Source: Bacillota bacterium
GTDB taxonomy: Bacteria; Bacillota; Clostridia; Clostridiales; Clostridiaceae
Length of the DNA stretch: 52,270 nt
Direction of reading: 5' to 3'
Assembly: GCA_021781745.1 (NCBI GenBank)
Contig: JAJXWH010000037.1
Span: 1 to 52,270, forward strand
Shown here piece by piece: positions 35,943 to 44,810 of this stretch; position 1 is the stretch's first letter; each line of letters starts with the position of its first letter. A program made the translations under genes and the position numbers. The notes beneath the pieces are model-generated. The model worked only from the letters and a program-made list of their open reading frames with translations. It ran no database searches and was not told the origin of the DNA.

Positions 35943-37751
35943 ATGAAAAAATATTCAAGTGCAGCTGTATGGATTGTATGTTCAGTCATGCTTGTTTTAG
36001 CAGCAGTTACTATGTGGCAAACAGGAAAAGGTTCTAGTGATATGGCATATAGCGCATTCATACAAAAGTGGAATGCAAATGAAATAGAGAGCATTGTAGT
36101 TAAAGAAGATAGTATGACAATAGAAGGTAAGACCACTGACAGTAAGTCGTTTGTTACTTATGCTCCTGGTGAACTTGTAGGTTCATTAATAGAAAATCAA
36201 CCTAAGCCAGATGTGAAGGTGGTTTTTGAAAAACCATCTAATAATGCAACATGGATTGCAACGTTGCTTCCATTTGTACTAATGGCGGTATTTATATTTA
36301 TATTCTTATTTATCTTTACGCAACAATCACAAAGTGGAGGTGGCGGAAGAGGTGTAATGAATTTTGGTAAAAGTAAAGCTAAAATGGTAACACCAGATAC
36401 TCAAACAGTTACATTTGAGGATATAGCAGGTGCCGATGAAGAGAAGGCTGAACTTGAGGAAATCGTTGACTTCCTGAAGTTACCAGCGCGATATATACAA
36501 ATGGGAGCAAGGATACCTAAAGGTGTTTTACTAGTTGGACCTCCTGGAACAGGAAAGACATTACTTGCAAAGGCAATAGCTGGAGAAGCTGGAGTTCCGT
36601 TCTTTAGTATTTCAGGTTCGGACTTCGTTGAAATGTTTGTTGGTGTTGGTGCATCTAGAGTTAGAAGCTTATTTGAAGAAGCAAAGAAAAATTCACCATG
36701 TATAGTTTTTATAGATGAAATTGATGCTGTTGGAAGACAAAGAGGTGCTGGTTTAGGAGGCGGACATGATGAAAGAGAACAAACACTAAATCAACTTCTT
36801 GTTGAAATGGATGGATTTGGTGCTAACGAAGGTATAATCATGATAGCAGCCACAAATAGGCCTGATATATTAGATCCAGCATTATTAAGGCCAGGAAGAT
36901 TTGATAGGCAAATAATTGTTGGAGCTCCAGATGTAAAAGGTAGAGAGGAGATTCTAAAAGTACATACCAAGAAGAAACCTTTAAAAGAAGATGTTAAACT
37001 TGATGTGCTGGCTAAGAGAACTCCAGGCTTTTCAGGAGCAGATTTGGAAAATCTGACAAATGAAGCCGCATTACTCGCTGTTAGAAGAGATAAGAAACAA
37101 ATTTCTATGTCTGAAATGGAAGAAGCAATAACTAAAGTAATTGCAGGACCTGAAAAGAAAAGTAAAGTAATAACAGAACATGATAGAAAATTAACAGCTT
37201 ATCACGAGGCAGGTCATGCAGTTGTTATGAAATTACTTCCGAATTGTGATCCGGTTCATGAAATAAGTGTAATTCCAAGAGGTAGAGCAGGAGGGTATAC
37301 TATGCACCTTCCTAAGGAGGATACATCATATACATCTAAATCGAAATTAGAAGATGAAATGGTTGGACTTCTAGGAGGAAGAGTTGCTGAAAAATTAATT
37401 ATGGGGGACATAAGTACTGGTGCTAAAAATGATATTGATAGAGCCAGTCATATTGCGAGAAGTATGGTTATGGATTATGGTATGAGTGAAGATATTGGAA
37501 CTATATCGTATAATACTTCGGGGCATGATGAAGTATTCCTTGGAAGAGACTTAGGTAAAGGAAGAGACTTTAGTGAAGAAGTTGGATCTAAGATAGATAA
37601 AGAAATTAAAAGGTTTATAGATGAAGCTTATGAAAAGGCAAATAAGCTGTTAAAAGAGAATATTAATAAATTACATGCAGTTGCACAGGCTTTAATTGAA
37701 AAAGAAAAGTTAGATGCTCAAGAATTTGAGGAAATTTTTGCAAACAATTAA
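35943..37751 (+). CDS. ftsH: ATP-dependent membrane zinc protease FtsH
   Basis: A 602-residue AAA protease of the cytoplasmic membrane that degrades misfolded and regulatory proteins. Two membrane helices (about 6-24 and 102-126) flank an extracytoplasmic loop. The AAA module has Walker A GPPGTGKT (about residue 200), Walker [12 protein letters not shown] and the SRH region [19 protein letters not shown]. The protease domain has the zinc motif HEAGHAV (about 421-427). C-terminal to it are a [11 protein letters not shown] segment and a coiled tail. A run of G residues (gagaggggggcc) precedes ATG 35943. A strong terminator follows. Confidence 0.97.
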   Translation: MKKYSSAAVWIVCSVMLVLAAVTMWQTGKGSSDMAYSAFIQKWNANEIESIVVKEDSMTIEGKTTDSKSFVTYAPGELVGSLIENQPKPDVKVVFEKPSNNATWIATLLPFVLMAVFIFIFLFIFTQQSQSGGGGRGVMNFGKSKAKMVTPDTQTVTFEDIAGADEEKAELEEIVDFLKLPARYIQMGARIPKGVLLVGPPGTGKTLLAKAIAGEAGVPFFSISGSDFVEMFVGVGASRVRSLFEEAKKNSPCIVFIDEIDAVGRQRGAGLGGGHDEREQTLNQLLVEMDGFGANEGIIMIAATNRPDILDPALLRPGRFDRQIIVGAPDVKGREEILKVHTKKKPLKEDVKLDVLAKRTPGFSGADLENLTNEAALLAVRRDKKQISMSEMEEAITKVIAGPEKKSKVITEHDRKLTAYHEAGHAVVMKLLPNCDPVHEISVIPRGRAGGYTMHLPKEDTSYTSKSKLEDEMVGLLGGRVAEKLIMGDISTGAKNDIDRASHIARSMVMDYGMSEDIGTISYNTSGHDEVFLGRDLGKGRDFSEEVGSKIDKEIKRFIDEAYEKANKLLKENINKLHAVAQALIEKEKLDAQEFEEIFANN

Positions 37752-37757
37752 CATTAT

Positions 37758-37800
37758 AAAGCTATTTCGAAACAAATTGTTTTGAAATAGCTTTTATTTT
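37758..37800 (+). terminator. ftsH terminator
   Basis: A 17-bp stem beginning AAAGCTATTTCGAAACA (one G-U), loop aat, followed by TATTTTA. Seven bases after the ftsH stop. Confidence 0.92.
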
Positions 37801-37935
37801 AGTTTAGCTATAATATTAGGTTTTCTAATAATTTATGAATATTTAAGCATACATATGTTAATTAATTAATATATAGAGACTTAGAAAGGACAGTGAAATT
37901 TTAGCTCAAGAATAATAATGATATTATTTATAAGG

Positions 37936-37969
37936 CGAATATTTTATACGAATTTGTATTTATTATTCG
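37936..37969 (+). promoter_or_regulatory. Candidate PurR box pair upstream of fhs
   Basis: CGAATATT (37936-37943) and, inverted, ATTATTCG (37962-37969) place the CGAA cores 26 bp apart with the W-W-T flanks of the PurBox consensus. It lies upstream of the -10 at 38000. fhs supplies 10-formyl-THF for purine synthesis, and purR is in this window, so control is plausible but unproven. Confidence 0.35.
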
Positions 37970-38051
37970 AAAGAACTTTTATTGCTTAAGTCGAAGTGAT
38001 ATAATGATAATACAATAAATCGAGTTTGGTTAATATTAGGAGGATACATAG

Positions 38052-39722
38052 ATGAAAAGTGATATTCAAATTGCACAAGAAGCAAAGATGGAGCCGATAA
38101 AAAATGTTGCCGAAAAATTAGGTCTTTGTGAAGATGATATTGAGTACTACGGGAAGTATAAATGTAAAATATCTTTAGATGTATATAATAAAGTTAAAAA
38201 TAATAAGGATGGAAAATTAGTTTTAGTAACAGCAATAAATCCAACTCCGGCGGGGGAAGGAAAATCAACAGTTACTGTAGGCCTAGGCCAAGCTTTGAAT
38301 AAAATTGGTAAAAACGCTGTAATAGCACTAAGAGAACCATCATTGGGTCCTGTTTTTGGAGTTAAGGGTGGAGCTGCTGGCGGAGGATATGCTCAAGTAG
38401 TACCAATGGAAGATATCAATCTTCATTTTACTGGTGATATGCATGCTATTACATCTGCTAATAATTTATTATCAGCCGCTATAGATAATCATATACATCA
38501 AGGAAATGTTTTAAAAATTGATTCAAGAAGAATAGTATTTAAAAGAGTTATAGATATGAATGATAGAGCTCTAAGACATATAGTTGTTGGAATGGGTGGG
38601 AAAGTTAATGGGTTTGTCAGAGAAGATGGATTCAATATAACTGTTGCATCAGAGATAATGGCTATTTTGTGTTTAGCGAGCGATTTAGAAGATTTAAAAG
38701 AAAGAATGGGTAATATTGTAGTTGCGTATAATTTAGATGGCGATCCTGTTTATGCAAAACAATTAGAAGTTCAAGGTGCTATGGCACTACTGATGAAGGA
38801 TGCTATTAAACCTAATTTAGTTCAAACATTAGAAAATACTCCAGCGTTAATACATGGAGGTCCTTTTGCAAATATTGCTCACGGATGTAATTCAATAATG
38901 GCAACTAAGCTTGCATTAAAACTTGGAGAAGTAGTAGTAACGGAGGCTGGATTTGGTGCTGATTTAGGAGCTGAAAAGTTCTTTGATATTAAATGCAGAT
39001 ATGGTGAATTAAAGCCAGAGTGCGTTGTAGTGGTTGCAACAATAAGAGCTTTAAAACACCATGGAGGAGTAGCAAAGACTGAATTAAATATTCCCAATGT
39101 TGATGCTTTATCAAGAGGAGTAGCTAATTTAGAAAAACAAATAGAGAATATCAAAAAATTTAATGTAACTCCTGTTGTTGCAATAAATAAGTTTATTACG
39201 GATAGTTCTGAGGAAGTAGACTTCATTAAAGAGTTCTGTGATAAAATGGGAGTTAAAGTAGCACTATGTGATGTATGGGCTAAAGGTGGAGAAGGTGGAA
39301 TTGAACTTGGTAATATAGTGTTAGATATATTAGATAATAATAATTCTAATTTTTCTCCAATTTATGATAAGGAAAAGTCTATTGAGGAAAAAATATTAAC
39401 TATAGCTAAAGAAATTTATGGAGCTGATAAAGTTAATTATACACCATCCGCTAAGAGGCAGATTTCTGAGCTAGAAAAATTCCAATTGGACAAATTACCT
39501 ATATGTATGGCAAAAACACAATATTCTTTATCAGATAATCCAAGTCTTTTAGGTAGACCTCAAGGGTTTGATATTACCGTTAAAGAAGTTAGAGTATCAA
39601 ATGGAGCAGGATTTATTGTTATTCAAACAGGAGATATAATGACAATGCCAGGTCTTCCTAAAGTTCCAGCTGCAAATAAGATGGATGTATTAAAAGATGG
39701 GGAAATAGTAGGATTATTTTAA
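38052..39722 (+). CDS. fhs: Formate--tetrahydrofolate ligase
   Basis: Makes 10-formyl-THF from formate, THF and ATP, feeding purine synthesis and, in acetogens, the methyl branch of the Wood-Ljungdahl pathway. The 556-residue protein has the nucleotide loop [20 protein letters not shown] (about 65-84), [20 protein letters not shown], the THF-binding region and the C-terminal PRGPQGFD-like segment [20 protein letters not shown] with [10 protein letters not shown]. Full length. ATG 38052 has taggaggata upstream. Single-gene unit. No other Wood-Ljungdahl gene is present, so an ordinary one-carbon role is the simpler reading. Confidence 0.97.
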   Translation: MKSDIQIAQEAKMEPIKNVAEKLGLCEDDIEYYGKYKCKISLDVYNKVKNNKDGKLVLVTAINPTPAGEGKSTVTVGLGQALNKIGKNAVIALREPSLGPVFGVKGGAAGGGYAQVVPMEDINLHFTGDMHAITSANNLLSAAIDNHIHQGNVLKIDSRRIVFKRVIDMNDRALRHIVVGMGGKVNGFVREDGFNITVASEIMAILCLASDLEDLKERMGNIVVAYNLDGDPVYAKQLEVQGAMALLMKDAIKPNLVQTLENTPALIHGGPFANIAHGCNSIMATKLALKLGEVVVTEAGFGADLGAEKFFDIKCRYGELKPECVVVVATIRALKHHGGVAKTELNIPNVDALSRGVANLEKQIENIKKFNVTPVVAINKFITDSSEEVDFIKEFCDKMGVKVALCDVWAKGGEGGIELGNIVLDILDNNNSNFSPIYDKEKSIEEKILTIAKEIYGADKVNYTPSAKRQISELEKFQLDKLPICMAKTQYSLSDNPSLLGRPQGFDITVKEVRVSNGAGFIVIQTGDIMTMPGLPKVPAANKMDVLKDGEIVGLF

Positions 39723-39853
39723 GGTGAAATTAGAAAATCTTAGAGAATTAATTATTAAGAAAATAATGGATATCTTAAAATACATTTAAACTCTTGACAA
39801 ATTAATTAGAATTGTTAAAATTATATTGTTATTTTTTAATGAATTTCTAAATT

Positions 39854-39880
39854 AAGGCAGCTCTTTGGGCTGCTTTTAAT
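39854..39880 (+). terminator. Terminator upstream of coaX
   Basis: GCAGCTC/GGGCTGC stem (extended by AAG/TTT), triplet loop TTT, followed by TTTTAATTT. It lies 130 bp after fhs and only 27 bp before coaX, so it may end fhs transcripts or act as an attenuator for coaX. Confidence 0.7.
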
Positions 39881-39906
39881 TTAACTGTATTAAGGTGGTG
39901 CTTTCT

Positions 39907-40692
39907 ATGATTTTACTTGTTGATGCAGGTAATACCAATATTGTTTTGGGAGTACATGATGGAGAAAGATATATAGCTAGTTGGCGTATTTCAAGTGAAG
40001 GAAATAAAACTTCAGACGAATATAGTATACAAGTTATGCAGTTGTTTGACTTAAGTAAGATTAATCCTAAAGATATTACTGGAGTTATTGTTTCTTCTGT
40101 TGTTCCTAATATAATGCATTCTCTAGAGAATATGTTAAGAAAATGTTTTTATCATGAACCTATAATAGTTGGACCAGGAATAAAGACAGGGATAAATATC
40201 AAGTATGATAATCCAAGAGAGGTTGGAGCGGATAGAATAGTTAATGCTGTTGCAGCATATGAAATCTATAAAAGACCTGTTATAATAATAGACTTTGGAA
40301 CAGCCACAACTTTCTGCGCAGTGAGAGCAAATGGCGATTATCTCGGGGGATGTATATGCCCAGGAATAAGAATTTCAGCAGATGCGTTATTTGAAAGGGC
40401 TGCTAAGCTTCCAAGAGTAGAATTAGAAGTGCCTAAGAATATGATTTGTAAAAATACAGTATCAAGTATGCAAGCAGGTATTTTATTTGGCTATATTGGG
40501 CAAGTTGAATATATAGTAAAAAAGATGAAACAAGAAATGAAAAATTCTAAGTATAAAGAGGAACCTTTTGTTTTAGCAACAGGTGGGCTAGCAAATTTAA
40601 TAGCTAAAGGAACTGATGTTATAGATAAAGTTGATTCAGATTTAACATTAGAAGGATTAAAAATATTATATGAAAAAAATAAAGAAATATAA
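39907..40692 (+). CDS. coaX: Type III pantothenate kinase
   Basis: Phosphorylates pantothenate, the first step of coenzyme A synthesis. The start is placed at ATG 39907 because taaggtggtg acts as Shine-Dalgarno; in-frame GTGs at 39895 and 39898 lie inside it. The 261-residue product has the ASKHA-fold motifs of type III enzymes: [13 protein letters not shown] at the N-terminus, [27 protein letters not shown] and [19 protein letters not shown], then [12 protein letters not shown]. This kinase type is insensitive to CoA feedback (family knowledge). It precedes dusB by 68 bp, a frequent clostridial pair. Confidence 0.95.
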   Translation: MILLVDAGNTNIVLGVHDGERYIASWRISSEGNKTSDEYSIQVMQLFDLSKINPKDITGVIVSSVVPNIMHSLENMLRKCFYHEPIIVGPGIKTGINIKYDNPREVGADRIVNAVAAYEIYKRPVIIIDFGTATTFCAVRANGDYLGGCICPGIRISADALFERAAKLPRVELEVPKNMICKNTVSSMQAGILFGYIGQVEYIVKKMKQEMKNSKYKEEPFVLATGGLANLIAKGTDVIDKVDSDLTLEGLKILYEKNKEI

Positions 40693-40760
40693 AAATTTTA
40701 AAGCCAAGTAAAATAATAAAGGGTCCAAAAAAGTATACGAAGGTGAGGAGTACATTCTAA

Positions 40761-41726
40761 ATGAAGATAAGGAATTTAACCTTTGAGAATAACATATTTT
40801 TGGCGCCTATGGCAGGTGTAACGGACATTTCTTTCAGAGGATTGTGCAAAGAAATGGGATGTGGATTAGTTTATACTGAAATGGTTAGTGCTAAAGCTTT
40901 ATATTATGGAAGTGATAATACACAAGTATTACTTAGAACAGCTGATGAAGAAAGGCCTGTGGCGGCTCAGATTTTCGGCAGAGAACCAGAAATAATGGCA
41001 AATATTTGTGAGGAACATTTAAACGGTAGAGAGGATATTTGCATTATCGATATAAACATGGGGTGTCCAGCCCCTAAGATAGTTAAAAATGGAGAGGGAT
41101 CTGCATTGATGAAAGAGCCAGATCTTGCATATGAAATTGTGAAAGCTATAAAAAAAGTATCATCAAAACCAGTAACTGTAAAGTTTAGAAAGGGGTTTGA
41201 TGAAGATAACATTAATGCTGTAGAATTTGCAAAGAGAATGGAAGCGGCTGGTGCTGATGCGATTGCCATCCATGGACGGACCAGAAAGCAAATGTATCAA
41301 GGGTTTGCTGATTGGAACATAATAAAAAAAGTTAAAGAGGGTGTATCTGTACCAGTAATAGGTAATGGAGATGTGTTTTCACCAGAGGATGCCATTAGAA
41401 TGAAAGAAATAACTAATTGTGATGGTATAATGATTGCCAGAGGAAGTCAAGGAAACCCATGGATATTTAAGCAAATTAATAGCGCTTTAAAGAATGAGCC
41501 GATTCAAGAAATTTCGAATAAAGAAAAAGTTGAAATGTGTCTTAGGCATTATGAATTGGCACTTAAATATGACGGTGAGTACAAAGCTATAAGAGAAATG
41601 AGAAAACATGCATCATGGTATATTAAAGGATTACCAAGATGTACAGATATTAAAAATGAAATCAATACGATAGATGATAGTGAAAAGGTAATAGAAATTT
41701 TAACAAGTTATAAAGAAGAATTATGA
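40761..41726 (+). CDS. dusB: tRNA-dihydrouridine synthase DusB
   Basis: An FMN-dependent enzyme that reduces uridines in tRNA to dihydrouridine with NAD(P)H. The 321 residues form a TIM barrel with [13 protein letters not shown] (FMN site), [20 protein letters not shown] containing the catalytic Cys of the NMGCP motif, [27 protein letters not shown] and [11 protein letters not shown], plus [12 protein letters not shown]; the helical tRNA-binding domain follows. ATG 40761 has aggtgagga upstream. The coaX-dusB-greA-lysS order is conserved in clostridia. Confidence 0.95.
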   Translation: MKIRNLTFENNIFLAPMAGVTDISFRGLCKEMGCGLVYTEMVSAKALYYGSDNTQVLLRTADEERPVAAQIFGREPEIMANICEEHLNGREDICIIDINMGCPAPKIVKNGEGSALMKEPDLAYEIVKAIKKVSSKPVTVKFRKGFDEDNINAVEFAKRMEAAGADAIAIHGRTRKQMYQGFADWNIIKKVKEGVSVPVIGNGDVFSPEDAIRMKEITNCDGIMIARGSQGNPWIFKQINSALKNEPIQEISNKEKVEMCLRHYELALKYDGEYKAIREMRKHASWYIKGLPRCTDIKNEINTIDDSEKVIEILTSYKEEL

Positions 41727-42204
41727 AGTACATAGAGTTATGTTAATGAAAATTAAATTATCAATATTTATGGATTATATGTATTAAAAAAATAATTGTA
41801 GATAATATAAGAATAATAACAATAATAATTATTAGTAATATGTTTACATGCTAAATTAATTTTGGGTTATTTTAGTGGAACGATTATTATATATAGCAAT
41901 TTAAACAAACTCAGATGTATTTTTTATAAATAAGCTTAAGAACAATGACATAAGTTACTTTGATTTAGGATTTATTGACATATCATATATGCTGATTTAT
42001 AATTAGTTAAATGATTTTGAGGCTAAAAAATTATCTTAAAATATTTAGATAAACAGAATTAAAATTGATATATAAGTAATATAATATCATAATAATAAAG
42101 TTAATCTAAGTATACCTAAGTGTTGATCAGTTGCAAATTGAAACTAATGAGCATAAATTATTAATTAAATAAATTATAGAAGGTTTTAAAGGGGAGTAAA
42201 GTGT
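41727..42204. other. dusB-greA intergenic region
   Basis: 478 bp, very AT-rich and full of stops in every frame. I see no gene, riboswitch or clear terminator. The greA promoter is probably among the TATAAT-like sequences near 42074-42095, but several overlap and none has a good -35. Confidence 0.5.
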
Positions 42205-42687
42205 ATGAGCCAATCAAAACAATATGTAATGACTTATGAAGGTGTTAAAAAATTAGAAAGTGAACTTGAATATTTAAAGACAGTAAAAAGAAAAGAGATA
42301 ACTGAAAAAATTAAAATCGCATTAGGTTATGGAGATTTAAGCGAAAACTCTGAATATGATGAAGCTAAAAACGACCAAGCATTTACAGAAGGTAGAATAA
42401 TACAATTAGAAAATATGTTAAAAAATGCAGTTGTTGTTGATGAATCAGAAATTCCAAGTGATATCGTTTCAGTTGGATCAAAAGTTAAAGTTAAAGATTA
42501 TGAATTTGATGAAGAAGTAGAATATTCAATAGTAGGTTCAGCAGAAGCAGATCCTATGAATTTTAAAATATCAAATGAATCACCAGTTGGAAAAGCTTTA
42601 GTTGGTAAAAAAGTTGGTGACATTGTAGAAGTAACAGTTCCAGATGGAGTTAATAAATTTGAGATTTTAGGAATAAGTAGAAGTTAA
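42205..42687 (+). CDS. greA: Transcription elongation factor GreA
   Basis: GreA enters the RNA polymerase secondary channel and stimulates transcript cleavage in backtracked complexes. The 160-residue protein has the N-terminal coiled coil with the acidic tip ([20 protein letters not shown]; the conserved D and E are present) and the C-terminal FKBP-like domain ([38 protein letters not shown]). ATG 42205 follows aaaggggagt. lysS begins 13 bp after the stop; the greA-lysS pair is typical of Firmicutes. Confidence 0.97.
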   Translation: MSQSKQYVMTYEGVKKLESELEYLKTVKRKEITEKIKIALGYGDLSENSEYDEAKNDQAFTEGRIIQLENMLKNAVVVDESEIPSDIVSVGSKVKVKDYEFDEEVEYSIVGSAEADPMNFKISNESPVGKALVGKKVGDIVEVTVPDGVNKFEILGISRS

Positions 42688-42700
42688 TTGGAGGTACAAT

Positions 42701-44206
42701 ATGTCAACAGAAGAAATGAGCATGCAGGAATTAGAGTCTCAATATAATGAACAAGAAGGTTTGAGAAGAGCTAAACTAGCAGAGCTACAAAATTCCGGAA
42801 AAGATCCTTTTGATGTTTATAAGGTAGATAGAACTCATACATCAGAAGAAGTTAAAGCAAATTATGATGAATTGGAAGGCAAAGAAGTGACAGTTGCTGG
42901 AAGATTAATGTCTAAGAGAGGTCAAGGTAAGGTTGTATTCTCAGATATACACGATAGAGATGGAAAGATACAATTATTTTTAAAGATTGATAAAGTTGGG
43001 GAAGAAAATTTAAAACAATATAAGTCTCTTGATTTAGGCGATTGGGTTGCAGCAACAGGAGAGGTATTTACAACAAAAACAGGTGAAGTATCAATAAATG
43101 TAAATACTTTTGAATTAAATTGCAAATCTTTGAAGCCCCTTCCGGAAAAATGGCATGGATTAAAAGATCCGGATTTAAGATATAGGCAAAGAGAAGTTGA
43201 TATAATTACAAATGCAGAAGTTAAGGATACTTTTTTTAAGAGAAGTAAAATTATTTCTGCCATGAGAGAATTTTTGGATAATAAGGGGTTCTTGGAAGTA
43301 GAGACACCTATTCTAGGAGCAATAGCTGGTGGAGCAGCAGCAAAGCCATTTATTACTCATCACAATACTTTAGATATGGATATGTATTTAAGAATAGCAC
43401 CAGAATTATACCTTAAGAGGTTAATTGTTGCTGGATTTGAAAAGGTATATGAAATAGGAAGAAACTTTAGAAATGAAGGAATGTCAATTAGGCATAATCC
43501 GGAATTTACATCAATTGAATTATATGAAGCTTACTCTGATTATAACGACATGATGGAAATTACAGAGAATATGGTTGCATATATTTGCGAAAAAATTAAT
43601 GGAACTACTAAGGTAACTTATCAAGGTACTGAGATAGACTTTAAGCCGCCATGGAGAAGAATTACTATGGTTGACGCTGTAAAAGAATATGCTGGAGTAG
43701 ATTTCAATGAAATAAAATCTGATGAAGAAGCTCAAGCTATAGCAAAAGAAAAACACCTAGAATTTGCTAAGCCATTAAATACAGTAACAAAAGGTGAAGT
43801 TTTAAATGCTTTGTATGAAGAGTTTGGTGAAGCCAATATGATTCAACCTACATTTATTATGGATTATCCAGTTGAAATTTCACCTCTTACAAAGAAAAAG
43901 AGAGGGAATCCAGAATTTACTGAAAGGTTTGAAGGATTTGTATTTGGTAGAGAACTTTGTAATGCATACTCAGAATTAAACGATCCTATAGTTCAAAGAC
44001 AAAGATTTGAGCAACAAGCTAAGGAAAGAGAGCTTGGTGATGATGAAGCATACATGTTAGATGAACAATTTATGAGTGCACTTGAAACAGGTATGCCGCC
44101 AACAGGTGGAATGGGAATGGGTATAGATAGACTTATAATGTTCTTAACTGATTCAGCATCAATTAGAGATGTTATATTATTCCCAACAATGAGACCACAA
44201 AAATAA
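42701..44206 (+). CDS. lysS: Lysyl-tRNA synthetase (class II)
   Basis: A 501-residue enzyme that charges tRNA-Lys. An OB-fold anticodon-binding domain (about 60-165; [20 protein letters not shown]) precedes the class II core: motif 1 region [20 protein letters not shown], motif 2 [20 protein letters not shown], and motif 3 [15 protein letters not shown]. The [25 protein letters not shown] block is diagnostic for LysRS. ATG 42701 has ttggaggtac upstream. It is the last conserved chromosomal gene before the restriction-modification block. Confidence 0.97.
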   Translation: MSTEEMSMQELESQYNEQEGLRRAKLAELQNSGKDPFDVYKVDRTHTSEEVKANYDELEGKEVTVAGRLMSKRGQGKVVFSDIHDRDGKIQLFLKIDKVGEENLKQYKSLDLGDWVAATGEVFTTKTGEVSINVNTFELNCKSLKPLPEKWHGLKDPDLRYRQREVDIITNAEVKDTFFKRSKIISAMREFLDNKGFLEVETPILGAIAGGAAAKPFITHHNTLDMDMYLRIAPELYLKRLIVAGFEKVYEIGRNFRNEGMSIRHNPEFTSIELYEAYSDYNDMMEITENMVAYICEKINGTTKVTYQGTEIDFKPPWRRITMVDAVKEYAGVDFNEIKSDEEAQAIAKEKHLEFAKPLNTVTKGEVLNALYEEFGEANMIQPTFIMDYPVEISPLTKKKRGNPEFTERFEGFVFGRELCNAYSELNDPIVQRQRFEQQAKERELGDDEAYMLDEQFMSALETGMPPTGGMGMGIDRLIMFLTDSASIRDVILFPTMRPQK

Positions 44207-44221
44207 TCAAATAGGTATAAA

Positions 44222-44420
44222 TACTGGTGCTTAGATACTATATAGTATAGACTTTAAGCCCAGTTTACGCCCAAATATTGAAAAAAGACAGAAAGTTGGC
44301 TAAAAAGATTAATAGTTAAAATACAAGTGGTCATAAAGACAACTTGTGAACTGAGGTTCAAAGGTAAACTGAATACGGACAAAAACCGCCTTGTATTAAA
44401 ATCTCGAGGCGGTTTTGTAT
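44222..44420 (+). ncRNA. Structured RNA candidate, about 200 nt, with terminator
   Basis: Several helices can be drawn: ACTGG-t-GCTTA-g-ATACTA closing on TAGTAT...TAAGC-CCAGT (44223-44264); GCC(C)AA/TTGGC (44269-44274, 44296-44300); ACAAGT-g-GTC/GAC-a-ACTTGT around ATAAA (44323-44347); GAAC-TGAG-GTTC (44348-44359). A long-range helix CAGTTTAC/GTAAACTG (44261-44268, 44364-44371) encloses the middle three, forming a junction. The 5' helix and the long-range helix share CAGT and cannot form together. A terminator (44382-44416) ends the unit. I match it to no known RNA family. It may be a free RNA or the lysS 3' leader/tail. Confidence 0.45.
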
Positions 44421-44422
44421 TT
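44382..44422 (+). terminator. Rho-independent terminator of the structured region
   Basis: The 10-bp GC-rich arms AAAACCGCCT/AGGCGGTTTT with a 15-nt loop, followed by GTATTTG. Clear stem, modest T tract. Confidence 0.8.
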
Positions 44423-44533
44423 GCTGCATTGGTATAATATGGTGTTTGGGAAATTGTAAAATGCTATAGCTTATGCTATACTTTATTTTGTATAACTCTG
44501 CAAATTAAACAGTTTATAGGTGGTGTTATCTAT

Positions 44534-44742
44534 ATGGAGTTAAATGAAGTTGTGAAAAAATACGTTTAGATTTGGGGCTTTCTCAAGAGGGTTTTGCACG
44601 AGAACTCCATGTTGGATTTACTTCCGTAAACAGATGGGAAAATGGTCGCACAAAACCAAATAGAATTGCAAGACATGCGTTGATTGAGTTAAGTAAAGGA
44701 AAATATATAGAACAAGATCTAATAGAAGTAGTTAAGAAATGA
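44534..44742 (+). pseudogene. XRE-family helix-turn-helix regulator, frameshifted at an A run
   Basis: ATG 44534 (Shine-Dalgarno taggtggtg) reads ELNEVVKK and then stops at TAG 44564. A second frame from 44563 reads RLDLGLSQEGFARELHVGF, TSVNRWENGRTKPNRIARHA and an acidic end to TGA 44740, a standard XRE fold with recognition helix SVNRWE. A minus-one shift on the A6 run (GTG AAA AAA then ATA CGT) joins them as KKIRLDLGLSQ exactly as expected. Either one A was lost, or slippage on the run restores the protein. It lies 68 bp before hsdR and could be the controller of the restriction operon. About 69 residues when joined. Confidence 0.75.
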
Positions 44743-44810
44743 ACTTTAAGTAGCAACAATTGATTATACTGTAAGGATACTTAATTTTAAATTGTTATGA
44801 GAGGAGTCCG

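Larger units (their letters stand above)
37752..38051. other. ftsH-fhs intergenic region
   Basis: 300 bp: the ftsH terminator (37758-37800), an AT-rich middle, the PurBox-like pair (37936-37969), an extended -10 TGA-TATAAT (37997-38005) and the fhs Shine-Dalgarno (taggagga, 38037-38044). Confidence 0.6.
44207..44533. other. lysS-XRE intergenic region
   Basis: 327 bp without a gene. 44222-44420 is the structured RNA candidate with terminator. 44420-44533 is a spacer that may hold the promoter for the XRE/hsd block (ttgtataac near 44488, tatactttatttt near 44476). A good Shine-Dalgarno (taggtggtg) precedes the XRE pseudogene. Confidence 0.5.
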
